A stretch of DNA of 41,140 nucleotides from a virus: the IMG/VR virus record IMGVR_UViG_3300024273_000418, positions 1 to 41,140 of that record; one strand, written 5' to 3'. Within the stretch, counting starts at the first letter, position 1. Each line of letters opens with the position of its first letter. The notes beneath the pieces were generated by a model. The model saw only the letters and a list, made by a program, of their open reading frames with translations. It was not told the origin of the DNA and made no database searches. Below, one piece after another: positions 39,535 to 41,140 of this stretch. The position numbers were made by a program, and so were the translations under genes.

Positions 39535-40448
39535 TAAATTCTTGCCAATCGAATTAGTGTAGCTGCTAAGTTAATTTCTGGATCTACTACCAATGTGTGA
39601 TCAACCAACCCTTGCTTAATAATTAGCACTGCCTGGTCTTGTTGTTCTTCTGTTCCGAACAAGTCAATGTTGTCGTACAGCCAACGATAGACTTCTTCCA
39701 TTTCTTCTGCTCTTACTGTGCCACACAACAGCTTACGAGCTTCTTGAATCTTGCCAGCTTTAAACAGTTCGACCATTTCAAGTTTCCAGTCGGCTGTGCC
39801 GCTGTCGCCCTCGTTGGGTTTAACCAGCACACCGTCTACACTGTTCATTTGCACTGTATTAATACACTTGCGCAAGTCTGGATACGTTGCCTTTACATAA
39901 GTGTCCAGTGTATCCAAGTCCGGAACTACACCTTCTGTAATAAGAATAGTTGCTACTCGTGCTGTAAACTCTGTCTGATCAACCTTGGCAATATGGAAGC
40001 CCTGGCAACGACTGTGGATAGCTGGAATAATTCTGTTGGGATAGTTGCAAGTCATAACAAAACGTGCTGTGTGGTGATATTCTTCCATCACGCCGCGCAG
40101 TGCTGCTTGTGCGCTGGGCGACAAGTAATCAGCTTCGTCTAGTAGTACTACTTTAAAGTCACCAAACGGAATCATCTGTACAAACGAAACAATCTTATCA
40201 CGAACATCATCTACTGAGTTTGTACGACTTGCGTTGATTTCTAAAATGTCAAGTGGATTGAGATCAAGTTCGTTAAACAACAGTTTAGCAAGGGTTGTCT
40301 TGCCAATACCAGCAGCACCGCTGAACAGCAAATGCGGAATACTTTTGTCACGAATCCATGTACTTACTTGTTCACGCTGTGCGTTGTCTCGAAACACATA
40401 TCCGTCTATCGTGTTCGGTCTGTATTTTTCAGTCCAAAGTTCTTTCAT
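39534..40448 (-). CDS. 44: Clamp loader ATPase subunit (gp44-like)
   Basis: 304 residues. AAA+ motifs: [19 protein letters not shown] (Walker A), [20 protein letters not shown] (Walker B), [20 protein letters not shown] (sensor 1 and SRC finger). N-terminus [14 protein letters not shown] is typical of replication factor C and gp44. Loads the sliding clamp for gp43. A gp62 partner was not identified in the window. Confidence 0.93.
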   Translation of the reverse strand: MKELWTEKYRPNTIDGYVFRDNAQREQVSTWIRDKSIPHLLFSGAAGIGKTTLAKLLFNELDLNPLDILEINASRTNSVDDVRDKIVSFVQMIPFGDFKVVLLDEADYLSPSAQAALRGVMEEYHHTARFVMTCNYPNRIIPAIHSRCQGFHIAKVDQTEFTARVATILITEGVVPDLDTLDTYVKATYPDLRKCINTVQMNSVDGVLVKPNEGDSGTADWKLEMVELFKAGKIQEARKLLCGTVRAEEMEEVYRWLYDNIDLFGTEEQQDQAVLIIKQGLVDHTLVVDPEINLAATLIRLARI

Positions 40449-40621
40449 TGTGCTACCTTATCTCTCTTTATCACATGCTTTTTAATAAAATCTACAGGAA
40501 CACCAGGATTCAAGTCTATCAGTTCTTGTTCACTATATGTATGCGGTTGCCTAATACCATACTTGGTAAACTGCTCTTGTGCCCATACTTCAAACTCTGC
40601 TTTGTTTTTAAACTTGCTCAT
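40445..40621 (-). CDS. 58-residue hypothetical protein
   Basis: Reads [58 protein letters not shown]. Both ends overlap neighbours by ATGA, strongly suggesting a real gene in the operon. No family known. Confidence 0.65.
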   Translation of the reverse strand: MSKFKNKAEFEVWAQEQFTKYGIRQPHTYSEQELIDLNPGVPVDFIKKHVIKRDKVAQ

Positions 40622-40914
40622 TTAATAAGATCGCTCCATGTCTTTAGTTTATCCCGCTTCACATTTACTCTAACACGTAATTCTTCATCTGTCAAGAGGC
40701 CATGTTCTACCATCAGCTCGATCATACAAAGTACATCGCCTGCTTCTTCAACTAGTAAATCTCTATACTTGTCAGCAGACATATCTTCCAAGTTATCATA
40801 CTTGCGCATAACTTTCATACACACTTGCGTCACCTCGGCACATTCTTCTGCGCTGATTACCATCAACTGCTGAAACGCATTGATTGTAGCTGTTAATTCT
40901 GTGTTACTTACCAT
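40618..40914 (-). CDS. mazG: MazG-like nucleotide pyrophosphohydrolase
   Basis: 98 residues. The four-helix core has SAEECAEVTQVCMKVMRKYD and LLVEEAGDVLCMIELMVEHG, giving the E-x-x-E and E-x-x-D metal-binding pattern of MazG. Hydrolyses non-canonical or signalling nucleotides; in phages a role in altering host ppGpp or nucleotide pools has been proposed. Confidence 0.8.
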   Translation of the reverse strand: MVSNTELTATINAFQQLMVISAEECAEVTQVCMKVMRKYDNLEDMSADKYRDLLVEEAGDVLCMIELMVEHGLLTDEELRVRVNVKRDKLKTWSDLIK

Positions 40915-41089
40915 ATTCTCGTATCTTTCTAAATTTACAATAATCTAGCCATAAGTCGTAGAGAAAGTAAACAGCAGCGCCACCAATAAGATTTAGATAC
41001 CATATTTGTGCTGTAAGTGCTAGGCTAATGTTAGCAATTATAAAATCTGCTGCCAAGAAAGCCAGTGCCCAATCATACCAACGTATCAT
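40904..41089 (-). CDS. Two-span small membrane protein
   Basis: 61 residues with two hydrophobic helices, WALAFLAADFIIANISLALT and YLNLIGGAAVYFLYDLWL, and a basic tail (CKFRKIREYGK). Overlaps MazG by 11 bp. Unknown role. Confidence 0.6.
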   Translation of the reverse strand: MIRWYDWALAFLAADFIIANISLALTAQIWYLNLIGGAAVYFLYDLWLDYCKFRKIREYGK

Positions 41090-41140
41090 GTATCGTCAGT
41101 GCTTTCGGTTGTTTTATTGCGCCTGCCATAAAACCCGCCA
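41086..41140 (-). CDS. C-terminal end of a gene cut by window edge
   Basis: The last 17 codons before TGA at 41088-41086 read GGFYGRRNKTTESTDDT, with the TGA overlapping the next ATG as ATGA. Only the tail is present; the function cannot be determined. Confidence 0.5.
   Translation of the reverse strand, partial: GGFYGRRNKTTESTDDT

Noticed and set aside
1-41140. Search for tRNA, CRISPR, insertion sequences and attachment sites
   Set aside because: No cloverleaf, regular repeat array, transposase or integrase was seen; no gene-free stretch exceeds about 150 bp.

Overview
The window looks like part of the genome of a marine T4-type tailed phage (myovirus). Support comes from a family B DNA polymerase (gp43), a gp44 clamp loader, a probable gp45-type clamp, PhoH, thymidylate synthase, DHFR, peptide deformylase, a MazG-like protein, many small proteins of the kind seen in cyanophages and pelagiphages, and T4-style late promoters. 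Base composition is near 40% G+C by eye. Every gene except phoH lies on the minus strand, packed with ATGA, GTGA or TAATG overlaps. No tRNA, CRISPR array, insertion sequence or photosynthesis gene was seen. The host is not identifiable; a 7Fe FdxA-type ferredoxin and no photosynthesis genes lean towards a heterotrophic proteobacterium.

Layout in plus coordinates (transcription mostly runs right to left). 1-2.7 kb: metK (cut by the window edge), queE, a tiny membrane protein, folE. 2.8-4.9 kb: a phosphoribosyltransferase and small conserved proteins. 4.7-10.4 kb: a tightly overlapping cassette of glycosyltransferase, GalE-like epimerase, radical SAM protein, Fe(II)/2OG-type oxygenase, PLP enzyme and AGAT-like amidinotransferase. 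10.4-13.5 kb: a QueD-like protein, a conserved companion, small proteins and a DpdA-type TGT. 13.5-19.6 kb: the clamp, a short nucleotide-sugar dehydrogenase, a PMM2-type phosphomannomutase, a cytidylyltransferase, gp43 and a DsbA-like protein. 19.7-27.6 kb: an A+T-rich glycosyltransferase-like gene, then a late block of probable virion-associated proteins, several sharing a short N-terminal signature. 27.6-31.1 kb: ClpA, peptide deformylase, DnaJ. 31.2-33.1 kb: a lysis cassette (two-TM holin candidate with an EF-hand, overlapping spanins, GH19-like endolysin). 33.1-35.3 kb: two late proteins, then phoH on the plus strand. 35.3-41.1 kb: paired paralogues, GlyA, ThyA, DHFR, FdxA-type ferredoxin, gp44, MazG-like and small proteins.

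The genes suggest three linked programmes. The first is guanine modification of phage DNA: FolE, QueD-like, QueE and DpdA are present but QueC is not in the window, while MetK and the ferredoxin could supply SAM and electrons. The second is nucleotide supply and replication (ThyA, GlyA, DHFR, MazG, gp43, gp44, gp45). The third is late expression from GATAAATA promoters. Several of these promoters overlap the stop codon of the preceding gene and sit exactly five bases before the next ATG. Around dnaJ such a promoter lies in the loop of a perfect 14-bp inverted repeat that would hide the start codon in longer transcripts, as in T4 early/late switching. The least explained parts are the amidinotransferase cassette, the shared N-terminal tags and the phoH leader.
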